Shown here: in pieces, positions 1 to 7,782 of the stretch
Position numbering within the stretch: the first letter of the stretch is position 1
Layout of the letters: the number at the start of each line of letters is the position of its first letter
Source of the DNA: CAZPZZ01 sp964591245
GTDB taxonomy: Bacteria > Acidobacteriota > Vicinamibacteria > Vicinamibacterales > UBA8438
Direction of reading: 5' to 3'
Length of the DNA: 28,649 nucleotides
NCBI GenBank assembly: GCA_964591245.1
Contig: CAZPZZ010000043.1
Coordinates: forward strand, 1-28,649
Notes under the pieces: generated by a model
What the model was told of the DNA's origin: nothing
What the model saw: only the letters and a program-made list of their open reading frames with translations
The model's database searches: none
Translations under genes and position numbers: made by a program

Positions 1-375
1 CTCAACCGGTCGAACGGCGTGCAGCAGTGGCGTCGCCCCTTGGCCGCTCGTCCGATGGCTGGGCCGCGGCGGGCGGATGACCTCCTGATGCAGGGGGGAA
101 CGGCTCAGCAGGTCAGCTTTTTCGATCCTGCGGACGGGGAACTTTACGCGCGGGTATCCCTGCTTGATGAACTGGCTTTCGAGCCATTGAGCACTCGCGA
201 TCCCGCCACGCACGCGACGCTGGTGATCACGGTGAGCGGAGGTGGACAATTACAGGCACTTGGACGAGCGACGGGGCCTGCCCGCCTGGACCCCGCGACC
301 GCGAGTCTCTTTGCTGTGCCGCCGGATAACGACGAGGAGGCAGGCCTTGAGGGAAGCATCCCGGTGCTTCCCTGA
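1..375 (+). CDS. C-terminal part of an unrecognised protein (5' end outside window)
   Basis: The frame is open from the first base of the window and stops at 373-375, so only about the last 124 residues are visible. An internal GTG at 19 could serve as a start, but open frame on both sides of it suggests a longer gene. The segment has no membrane stretch. It has an alternating hydrophobic pattern (FFDPADGELYARVSLLDELAF, then THATLVITV) that suggests beta structure, and an acidic Pro-rich tail. I do not recognise the family. It lies 165 bases upstream of the histidine kinase on the same strand, and that spacer contains no convincing terminator, so co-transcription is possible. The overlapping minus-strand frames are less protein-like (Arg/Ser/Thr/Pro-rich) and look like shadows. 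Confidence 0.5.
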   Translation, partial: LNRSNGVQQWRRPLAARPMAGPRRADDLLMQGGTAQQVSFFDPADGELYARVSLLDELAFEPLSTRDPATHATLVITVSGGGQLQALGRATGPARLDPATASLFAVPPDNDEEAGLEGSIPVLP

Positions 376-540
376 AGGAGTGGCGGCATCCGCCGTGCAT
401 GCTCCTGTGTCGAGAGTTGGTGGGTGGAGTCGCTGTTCGAATAGCGCTTCAGTAGGAAAACACGCGGGAATGCTGAGTATACGTTTGCTGTTGATGGACC
501 ACTCCCCTGTGTCCCGGATTGGTGTTGAGGCTCGGGTCCG

Positions 541-3500
541 ATGACAGGTGTCCTCACTTGGCGTCGATTCCTGGGTATCGGCTTCGGGGCGGGGGTCGGT
601 GTGCTCGTTCTGGGAATGGTCGCCGAGCGAGCATTCGTCGGGTGGTCGGATGCTGACGCTCGGCGCCGGGCTCTGGAGCGGGTCAGTGCTCGTGTCGCGC
701 ATGTCGATACGGCGCTGACCAAGGTCGCGAGAGACCTGGCCGGCCGAAGTGAGGTCATCGCCGGGATGACCGGTGACTTACCCGCTGTTCGGCAGCTTTT
801 TGATTTGCTTCGAGACGAGGGTGAAGGGCATGTGATTGGCGGCCTGGCCATCACCGTCTACGACGCACGTTCCGTGCCACGTGCCTGGTACGGACGTCCT
901 GCCGAGTTACCCCGGAATCTAATTGAGACGCAGCCTGTGGGATTCGCCGAATCCGGTCCGGTTGGGCTCCGCCTTGTTCACGTGGAACCGGTGGTCGAGT
1001 TGACAATCGACCGGGAGTCTACAAGTCGTCGGCTCGGGGCGGTCGTTGTCGAGCGGGTGCTCTGGTCAGCGAACGCCGCTACTGAGGCGACCCCTGGAAC
1101 CTGGGCCAAGACACCCGCGGGACGAGTGCTCGTCAGGGCGACTGGGGAACGTGATCCGGGTCTGGTGGGATCCACTCGCCAGGTTGTCGCTGGCTTGGAT
1201 GGGCAAGCCCGCATTGTCGCCATCATTACGGACGACGAGATCGCACGGGTGCGGGAGCGTTGGCGTGCCACCGCGCTGGCTCTTGCGTTCATGGTGACAA
1301 GCGCCCTCACCTTAGTGGGGGGAATGGTATTGGCGGGGCGGTACACACACGCACTGAACGCGCTTGGGCTCGTGCCTGCCATGCTCATGCTCGGGGCCGG
1401 ACTTCTCTGGCTTGCGGTGTCGCCCCGGCTGGCTGGGGATGGGGCGTCGTGGATGCAGGTCTATCAGTCTGTGCGCTTGGGGTGGCTCATCCGAACTCCG
1501 CTTGATCTGCTCCTTGTCGCAGTGGTTGGGATGGTTTTCGCTCTGGGGCTCGTCGGGGGGGGGTATNNNNNNNNNNCGCCCCCCCGTCGCCGCTCCCCCG
1601 CCCTGCCGCCCCCCCCCCCGTCCCGCCTCGGGGGCGCCGCTGGGCCCGGCTCAGAGGTGGAGCGACCAGGAATGCCCCTCTTGGCGCGCTGGCGGCTGTG
1701 GTCTTGGTTGCAATCGTACTCGCGGCGCAACAGTGGCTTCTACGAGATACCGTGGCAGGTGCCCGTGTCGAGTTATCCGTCACCGCGCTCCAACCATTCG
1801 ATCTCGCGCGCACGATGATCCAGCTGGCACTGTTGTTGCTGAGCACAGCGAGCGTCTGGGTTGTTACCGCGGTGGTGATGGCGAGCCTGGCTCGGTGGTC
1901 GCCGAGTCAGCGCGGAACTTGGTTGGGGCCGATGCTGTTGTTCTCGCTCTTGCCCGCCGGGATCGTGTCGTGGGGGGGGTGGGCTCCCGCTGGCCCCGCT
2001 CTGCTGACGAGCGGATTCGGTGTCCTGCTCGCTGTTCGGTGGCGCCGCGCACGGAGCTGGTTTCGTCATAGCGATCGTCTGGCCGGCGGGTTGGCAATTT
2101 TATGTACATTTCTCTTCCCGGCGTTGCCGTTGTACCTGACATTGGTGGAGTTGACGGAAGCCGCGAAACGTGAACTCGTGGCTGCTCGTTATGCCGTCCA
2201 AGCAGCTGAGCATCCGCAAGACCTGCAGCGGCAACTGGGCCGGACGCTCGAGCAAATCGACACCATGCCTGGGCTCGGTCCACTGATTACTGGTCCCTTT
2301 GACGTGAGCGGCCCGCTCGATTCGGATCGGGCCTGCAGCATCTGGCGCCAGACTGCACTGGCGGCCTCTCGTCTGACGTCGGCTGTCGAGCTCTACGGCG
2401 CTGATGGCACCCTTCACAGTAGATTTGCACTCGATATCCCTGAGTACGCCGTCAATACATCTCAATGGGTGGCGACCGGGTGTGCGTGGGAGGTGTTTGG
2501 TGAGGTGACGCCGGTCGGTTCCGAGGAACGGCGAATGCTGCATGCGGAGCGCGCGCTGTGCGAGTCTGATGGAGCGGGGACGACACTGGGCACTGTCGTG
2601 GTGCACGTCGCACAAGTTGACTATGACTCACTGTCATTCATTGGATCGCGCAGCCCCTACGCCGATCTGTTCGTTGCGGCGGACGAGAGCCCCGTACGCG
2701 GCTCTCCTGGTCACGCCGTGGAGTTGGTGGTCTATGGCTGGGGGCGTCAACCGGCGTTCCTTTCAGGTGACACAGCCTGGACCATCGACGACCGTCTCTT
2801 TCAGCGAATCTATGCGTCGCGTACACCGTTCTGGACCCGGCTGACCAAGGGTTCACGAGAGTACGAGGTCTTTTTCACGAACAACCGAGCCGGTATCTAT
2901 GCATTGGGGTATCCGGTTCATACGATATTCGACCATGTGTTGCATCTGTCGGAACTCGCGATTCTGGTCATCGAAGCGTTTGCTGGTGTCCTCGCGCTGG
3001 TGTTGTTGATCGGACTGGTCTTGCCGGGCCGTCGCAGTCAGCGAGCCTATCGGGAAATCAGGGCTCGGTTTGCTCTGCGGCTGCAACTTTGGTTCGTGGG
3101 GGTTGCCACGGTACCCATCGTCGTGGTGGCCGTTCTCAGCCAGCGATATTTTGCCGATCAGATCCGTGCCGACGTGGAAGCCGGCGCTGCCCGTACGGCG
3201 GCGGTGGCGCGGAGTGTCATTGAAGAGTCAACGGCTTCCTCTCCCTCCGTAGAGCCTCTGAACGTGTCGATCTCTGACGATGTGTTGGTCCGCATCAGTC
3301 AAGTTGTCGGACAAGATCTTAATTTGTTCAACGGGTCTCGCTTGGTCGCCACCAGTGAGCGCGACCTCTATGCTTCAGGGTTCTTGCCGACCCGGACTCC
3401 CGACCGGGTGTATCGCGCGATCGCGCTGGATCAGCTTCCCGGCTTTGTTACGGAGGATGTCATTGGAGCTCTTGGTTTCCAGCTTGCGGCGGCGCCGGTA

Positions 3501-4559
3501 CGCGTGGGAAGTCAGGATCTGATTCTCACCGTACCGTTGGCGTCACGACAACAGGAGATAGAGAGCCAGATCGACGAACTTACCCGGCGTGTCTCGGGCT
3601 CGGCATTGTTTTTCGCCGCGGTCGTCGGGGTACTTGGATGGGCCATCGCACGAAGTATTGCGAATCCCGTGAAGCGCTTGACTCGTGCGACCAGTCGAAT
3701 CGCCAGGGGTGAGTTCAGCGGGTCCGTGTCGACGCAGCATGCCGACCTCCTCGAGAAGCGGGTTGCGGCCCGTTCTGCCGATGAACTTGCGGTGCTGGAA
3801 CTCGACTTCAATCGGATGGCTGTTGAATTGGACGTGCAGCGGCGAGAGCTCGAACGTACCCACCGTCTCGAAGCCTGGACGGAGATGGCACGGCAGGTAG
3901 CCCACGAGATCAAGAATCCACTGACTCCCGTACAGTTGAATGCGGAGCACTTGCTACGTGTGCATCGTGATCGCGGGGAGCCGCTGTCACCCATCTTGCA
4001 AGAGTGCGTAGATTCGATTCTGAAGCAGGTGCGAATCCTGCGTCAGATTGCGTCGGAGTTCTCGAGCTATGCGTCGTCGCCGGCGGCTGACCTCGTACCT
4101 ACTCCCCTCGACGCGTTGATCCTCGAGGTGGTCGCACCGTATCGGCCAGGGCTGGTCGACCGGATCGATTTCGTCGTGGAGGTGCCCTCTTCCCTGCTCC
4201 CGCTTCATCTTGATCGGGTACTAATGCAGCGAGCGTTGACAAACATCATTGAGAACGCACTCCACGCGATGCCGGACGTCGGGAGGTTGTCGATCGGGGT
4301 GGGATCGCGGGGGGGGCACCTCGACCTTGTCATTTCTGATACTGGAGTCGGACTTGAGCCTGATGTGCTTGCTCGTATTTTTGAACCGTATTTCTCAACG
4401 CGCGTGACCGGAACTGGACTTGGGATGGCAATTGCCAAGCGGAACGTGGAGTTGAACGGCGGAAAAATCAGGGTAGACAGCGAGCCTGGGCGGGGTACGC
4501 GTGTGACGATTTCTCTTCCCAGCGAGGCCGAGACGCCGCCTACGGTTTCTACTCCCTAG
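541..4559 (+). CDS. NtrY-like multi-sensor, multi-pass histidine kinase (interrupted by a scaffold gap)
   Basis: This is a membrane sensor kinase that autophosphorylates on His and should pass phosphate to a response regulator. The frame starting at ATG 541 runs into ten N at 1567. After the gap the coding frame is the one ending at 4559, already open and coherent from about 1640 (GATRNAPLGALAAVVLVAIV), so I treat both as one gene of roughly 1,340 residues. The upstream part has a membrane helix at residues 9-28, an extracytoplasmic segment of about 210 residues, then three helices. After the gap come several more helices, a second sensor-like region, paired helices near 2960-3140, a third short sensor segment, a helix at about 3605-3655 and a HAMP linker. 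The H-box (AHEIKNPLTP, His codon 3903-3905), N-box (NIIENALHAM, Asn codon 4254-4256), G1 (SDTGVGL) and G2 (GTGLGMAIAKR) are intact. No response regulator gene is visible nearby. Confidence 0.88.
1567..1576. other. Scaffold gap (10 N) flanked by poly-G and poly-C
   Basis: Ten N interrupt the kinase gene. The left edge ends in a run of G, and the right edge is a C-homopolymer-rich stretch up to about 1625, which looks like poor read quality. The coding frame differs on the two sides, so the N count is not a true length. Sequence from 1577 to about 1640 should be treated as unreliable. Confidence 0.95.
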
Positions 4560-4563
4560 TACG

Positions 4564-5373
4564 TTAGCCCTCCTGGGCTGTGCGCAACTCGGTCTCCCCT
4601 GATGTCGGCTTGTTGGTGGAATCGGGCGCAGTTTTACGTATACGCGTAATGACATACCCGATCGGGCCCGAGAGCAGGTAGGCGTATGCCATGAGGAAGA
4701 GTACGGCTTGGGGTTGGACCGCGATGGCGGCAATTAACGCGGCGAATTGAAGGAGGCTGACGTACGAGCGCCGGGGTTGGAGTATCAATGCGCCAAAACT
4801 TCGGAAGCGAATTCGACTCACCATCATCAATGCTGGTACGAGTACCACGGTGAGGGAGATGAGTGGGGCCTGGGGGATCGCAAATCCAGCAGGCCAGGCG
4901 AAGACGGTGGAGGCGAGTACGCCAGCCGCGGCGGGGCTGGGCATGCCCACAAAATAGTGTTTGTCCCCGCTACCTGGCTGGACATTGAAGCGAGCCAGCC
5001 GAAGTGCGGTCGTGGTCACATAGAGGAAGCCCACTGCCCACCCGAGACGCCCCAGTGGGTCCAGGGCCCAGGCGAAGACGAGTACTGCGGGGGCGACGCC
5101 AAAGGAGATGACGTCGGCGAGCGAATCGAACTCTCCCCCGAATTCACTGGCCGTGTCGGTCAGTCGTGCGATGCGGCCATCCAGGACGTCGAGTACGGTG
5201 GCCACGCCGATGAAGACCGCTGCCGTCTCGTAATCGGCGCGCATGGCGTAGACGATGCATGCATATCCACAGAAAAGGTTCCCGACCGTGAACATGCTCG
5301 GGAGCAGATAGATCCCTCGTTGGAAACGTCGAGTACGACGTTTACCCCGCAAGACCGCCAGTACCTTCGCCAC
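4564..5373 (-). CDS. pssA: CDP-diacylglycerol--serine O-phosphatidyltransferase
   Basis: This is a membrane enzyme that joins CDP-diacylglycerol and L-serine to make phosphatidylserine. The CDP-alcohol phosphotransferase signature is complete: D-x2-DG-x2-AR-x8-G-x3-D-x3-D, from DVLDGRIAR to SLAD. Several hydrophobic helices follow, as expected for the family. I chose the GTG at 5371-5373 because a GGAG lies eight bases upstream of it. A TTG at 5422-5424 would add 17 residues but has no ribosome-binding site. The gene sits just downstream of psd on the same strand, so the two very likely form an operon making phosphatidylethanolamine. Its stop lies four bases from the stop of the convergent kinase gene. 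Confidence 0.93.
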   Translation of the reverse strand: MAKVLAVLRGKRRTRRFQRGIYLLPSMFTVGNLFCGYACIVYAMRADYETAAVFIGVATVLDVLDGRIARLTDTASEFGGEFDSLADVISFGVAPAVLVFAWALDPLGRLGWAVGFLYVTTTALRLARFNVQPGSGDKHYFVGMPSPAAAGVLASTVFAWPAGFAIPQAPLISLTVVLVPALMMVSRIRFRSFGALILQPRRSYVSLLQFAALIAAIAVQPQAVLFLMAYAYLLSGPIGYVITRIRKTAPDSTNKPTSGETELRTAQEG

Positions 5374-5463
5374 TGCGATATCTCCAAGTGGGTTATGCCG
5401 ACTGGGAAGATCGGCGTGGTTCAAACCGTTGCACTCGAGTCTCTGTTTCTGGGTGGTACTGTC

Positions 5464-6099
5464 TCATGATGATCGCATGAGCCGTGCGACGATGGTCTCC
5501 CCCCCTCGGACACGTCTCCCCTCTTCGATGAGCAGTGCGGCGTCTGGTGGAAGAAACAGATCCATGCGCGAACCAAATTTCATGATCCCGAAGCGGTCCC
5601 CTGTCTGTACCGGTGTTCCGGTCGTCACGCGGCAGACGACCCGACGAGCGAGTGCTCCAACGACCTGGCGAAACACGACGTCTTGGCCTTCGTGATCCAG
5701 CCACACCTCCGAACGCTCGTTGTGAGTCCCGGCGTCCGTTCGATATGCCGGAAAGAATTGCCCGGGTTGATAGTCGACTCGGGTGATACGACCACTGACC
5801 GGAACGCGGTTGACATGCACGTCGAGCGGCGAGAGGAAGATGCTAACTTGGTTCCAGTCACCGGGAGGGGCGATCCCTCGTTGCCCTGGGCCGACGTAAA
5901 GGACACGTCCGTCCGCTGGCGAGACCACGACGTCCGGCTCGTTCGGAGCGTGCCGCTCTGGATCGCGAAAGAAGAGTGCCACAGCGACCGGAAGAATGGT
6001 CAGGGCCAAGGCTAATGACGCTTGTCCGGCGAGGAGCAGGGTGAGTGTGGGTATGGCTGCTCCTCCAATAAACGGAAATCCGGCGCGATCAAGCGTCAT
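5464..6099 (-). CDS. psd: Phosphatidylserine decarboxylase, short (about 210-residue) form
   Basis: The enzyme decarboxylates phosphatidylserine to phosphatidylethanolamine, using the product of pssA next door. The 211-residue protein matches the short family. It has a hydrophobic N-terminal region (about residues 9-45), the SPADGRVLYVG segment, SIFLSPLDVHVNR, and the self-cleavage site KFGSR near the C-terminus. Ser177 of the Gly-Ser pair would become the pyruvoyl group after proenzyme cleavage into beta and alpha chains. The start is an ATG at 6097-6099, with no clear Shine-Dalgarno. pssA follows after 39 bases (TTG start) or 90 bases (the GTG start preferred here). Confidence 0.93.
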   Translation of the reverse strand: MTLDRAGFPFIGGAAIPTLTLLLAGQASLALALTILPVAVALFFRDPERHAPNEPDVVVSPADGRVLYVGPGQRGIAPPGDWNQVSIFLSPLDVHVNRVPVSGRITRVDYQPGQFFPAYRTDAGTHNERSEVWLDHEGQDVVFRQVVGALARRVVCRVTTGTPVQTGDRFGIMKFGSRMDLFLPPDAALLIEEGRRVRGGETIVARLMRSS

Positions 6100-6337
6100 A
6101 GTGTATGCCGAGTAGCCCTATTCACGCCGCCGTTACCGGGTAGGTGTGAGTGAACGCAGGAAACGGGTCGGACTTGGCGCTCAGGCATGTTGCTTGGACA
6201 GTGCGAAGCGGCAGAACTCACGTTCGTGGTGTCCGGCCGTAAGTTCGCGAGACCTGTCGTGTTCCCTCAGCGAATCCTCCGGCTGAATCTGCCATGCGGC
6301 TAGCGAATGCGTAACCTAGCACAAGGATATAGGGTAT
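6100..6337. other. Intergenic spacer between rimI and psd
   Basis: This stretch of 238 bases lies between two minus-strand genes. It holds one modest inverted repeat (TCAGC/GCTGA, about 6268-6287) with no U-run. I see no convincing promoter and no credible small ORF. It may hold the promoter for psd-pssA, but I cannot point to one. Confidence 0.4.
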
Positions 6338-6793
6338 TCAACGGCTGAGGCTGGGATCGTGTTGGTCGTCACGTCGCCAATAGATGAGCGCTCCCTCGGG
6401 CGGATCGGTGTAATACCCTGGGCGCGTGGCTGCGAGGACGAAGCCCATGCTGTCGTACAGGGACCGAGCGGCGAGATTGGACTCGCGCACCTCGAGCGTG
6501 ACGGAGTGGATGCCCTGTCGACGTGCGTCGGTGAGGCTCCACTGGAGCAATTGTCGCCCGATCCCGCGTTGGCGGCGGGAGGGATCTACGGCGATCGCGT
6601 GGATGTGGAGTTCATCCACGATTAATTGGCCGATGCAGTAGCCGACGATGGCGCCAGGAGGCTCGCGCGCTATGAATGCGCGTGTACGCAGCGCGGGAGC
6701 GAGGGCGGCCACAAACATAGCCTGAGTCCATGGCCTGGTGAATCCCTGTGTTCCGATCTCGTGGATGCGACGTAAATCACGCGGCAGCACCAC
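6338..6793 (-). CDS. rimI: Ribosomal-protein-S18-alanine N-acetyltransferase (GNAT family), start uncertain
   Basis: The protein is a GNAT acetyltransferase that, by family and by its place beside tsaB, should acetylate the N-terminal Ala of ribosomal protein S18. The acetyl-CoA motif is present (AVDPSRRQRGIGRQLLQ), followed by VTLEVRESNLAARSLYDSMGF, the usual RimI ending pattern. No ATG lies in the expected place. The likely starts are two adjacent GTG codons at 6793 and 6790, which give about 150 residues and begin just before the LPRDLRRIHEIG segment. No ribosome-binding site is obvious. The upstream in-frame sequence back to about 7039 is shadow of tsaB. The gene overlaps the open tsaB frame by over 120 bases, and it may really be the C-terminal half of a TsaB-RimI fusion (see findings). 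Confidence 0.85.
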   Translation of the reverse strand: MVLPRDLRRIHEIGTQGFTRPWTQAMFVAALAPALRTRAFIAREPPGAIVGYCIGQLIVDELHIHAIAVDPSRRQRGIGRQLLQWSLTDARRQGIHSVTLEVRESNLAARSLYDSMGFVLAATRPGYYTDPPEGALIYWRRDDQHDPSLSR

Positions 6794-7581
6794 GGGTTCG
6801 ATGAGGTATGGCTTCTCGTTTTTTGGCGCCGTTCGCGCGCCAGTTCTGCGTCTGGTCGACGAACATAGAGAGGTTGGAGGGCGTGGGGTGCCGCTGCCTG
6901 GGTTTGCCACGGTTCGGTCGAGGCCATGACAGCCATCACTCCTGCGGTCAGCGGTAGGTTGTCCAAGAGCCGAGCACGAGCTCCGAGTTGTTGTTCCAGG
7001 AGCGGGCGGCAGCCAGGAACGCCGTCTCCGAGTATCCAAATTTGCCGGTCGGACAGGTAATCAGCCCAGGTGTCCAGCAGGGGGGCTGGCTGGACTGCAA
7101 CGGGGCCGACGTTGGCGTGCCAGCGTTCTCCGGGGCGGTGGTCGTGATCGGTCGGCATCGTGTCGGCGTTCGCTCGCAGGACATAAAGAGCACTGAAGAT
7201 TTCTCCGCGCTTGGCGTCCACCCATGGAGCAATGATGTCTGGAGGCGCGTCATCGGTGTGGGCCCGTGTGGCGGCGATGTCTGCCAGGACATCGAGTACG
7301 GAGAGCCCAACGACCCGTCGGTCGTGGGCGAACGCGAGCCCCTGCGTCGTCGCGATACCGACGCGGAGGCCGGTGAAGGAACCCGGACCCCGGGCGACGG
7401 CATAGGTGTCGATTGCCGCTGTTGTCAGGCCATGTCGCGCGAGCAGGGTTTCGATGTCTCCGGGCAGCCGCTCACCATGCGTGCGGTGCTCCTCGCCTGC
7501 CGTGGCCTCGAGTAACACGCCATCGCGGGCTAGCGCTAGGCTTCCGCGGTTTGTCGTCGTGTCGATCGCCAAAATGTACAA
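6670..7581 (-). CDS. tsaB: tRNA threonylcarbamoyladenosine biosynthesis protein TsaB (C-terminus doubtful)
   Basis: TsaB partners TsaD in the complex that makes the t6A37 modification of ANN-decoding tRNAs. The ASKHA-fold N-terminus is clear: ILAIDTTTNRGSLALARDG, then HGERL, then the hallmark ARGPGSFTGLRVGIATTQGLAFA. The start is a TTG at 7579-7581 with GAGGA eight bases upstream. The normal TsaB end is around LYVRRPDAELARERR (about residue 250). The last 50 or so residues of this frame (SSNPWCCRVIYVAS...) are low-quality coding that lies over rimI in another frame. A true stop is therefore missing where one is expected, which suggests a base error or a fused TsaB-RimI gene. It diverges from mutS. 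Confidence 0.9.
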   Translation of the reverse strand: MYILAIDTTTNRGSLALARDGVLLEATAGEEHRTHGERLPGDIETLLARHGLTTAAIDTYAVARGPGSFTGLRVGIATTQGLAFAHDRRVVGLSVLDVLADIAATRAHTDDAPPDIIAPWVDAKRGEIFSALYVLRANADTMPTDHDHRPGERWHANVGPVAVQPAPLLDTWADYLSDRQIWILGDGVPGCRPLLEQQLGARARLLDNLPLTAGVMAVMASTEPWQTQAAAPHALQPLYVRRPDAELARERRQKTRSHTSSNPWCCRVIYVASTRSEHRDSPGHGLRLCLWPPSLPRCVHAHS

Positions 7582-7600
7582 TCTCGATTTCCTCAGTGTC

Positions 7601-7630
7601 TTGACTGCTGTTGCATCAGCTTTCTATACT
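7601..7630 (+). promoter_or_regulatory. Near-consensus sigma-70 promoter for mutS
   Basis: A -35 box TTGACT (7601-7606) and a -10 box TATACT (7625-7630) are separated by 18 bases in the tsaB-mutS divergent spacer. Each box matches consensus at five of six positions. Transcription would begin near 7637, leaving a leader of about 145 bases before the mutS GTG. Confidence 0.7.
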
Positions 7631-7782
7631 CACCTATACATCATCGGCCGCCGCACTGGTGCCGTGTGGCACCCACCGAGCCGCGGTGTGGTCCCCCCGT
7701 CCGCGCTCGCTGAGATGTTGTTCCACATGGTCCCGGGAATGACTGCGTGCGACGGAAATTTCGACCGTAGACCAGGCCCTCA

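Noticed and set aside
144..854. 236-residue minus-strand frame at the left end
   Set aside because: Ser/Arg/Pro/Thr-rich translation typical of a shadow. It overlaps the kinase start and the upstream plus-strand frame.
1577..1640. Pro-rich segment after the first gap as a genuine domain linker
   Set aside because: Homopolymer-rich sequence at a scaffold edge is more likely low-quality base calling, although a real Pro/Arg-rich loop cannot be excluded.
4747..5469. 240-residue plus-strand open frame opposite pssA
   Set aside because: It is antisense to the intact CDP-alcohol phosphotransferase motif, and its Gly/Glu-rich translation lacks family features.
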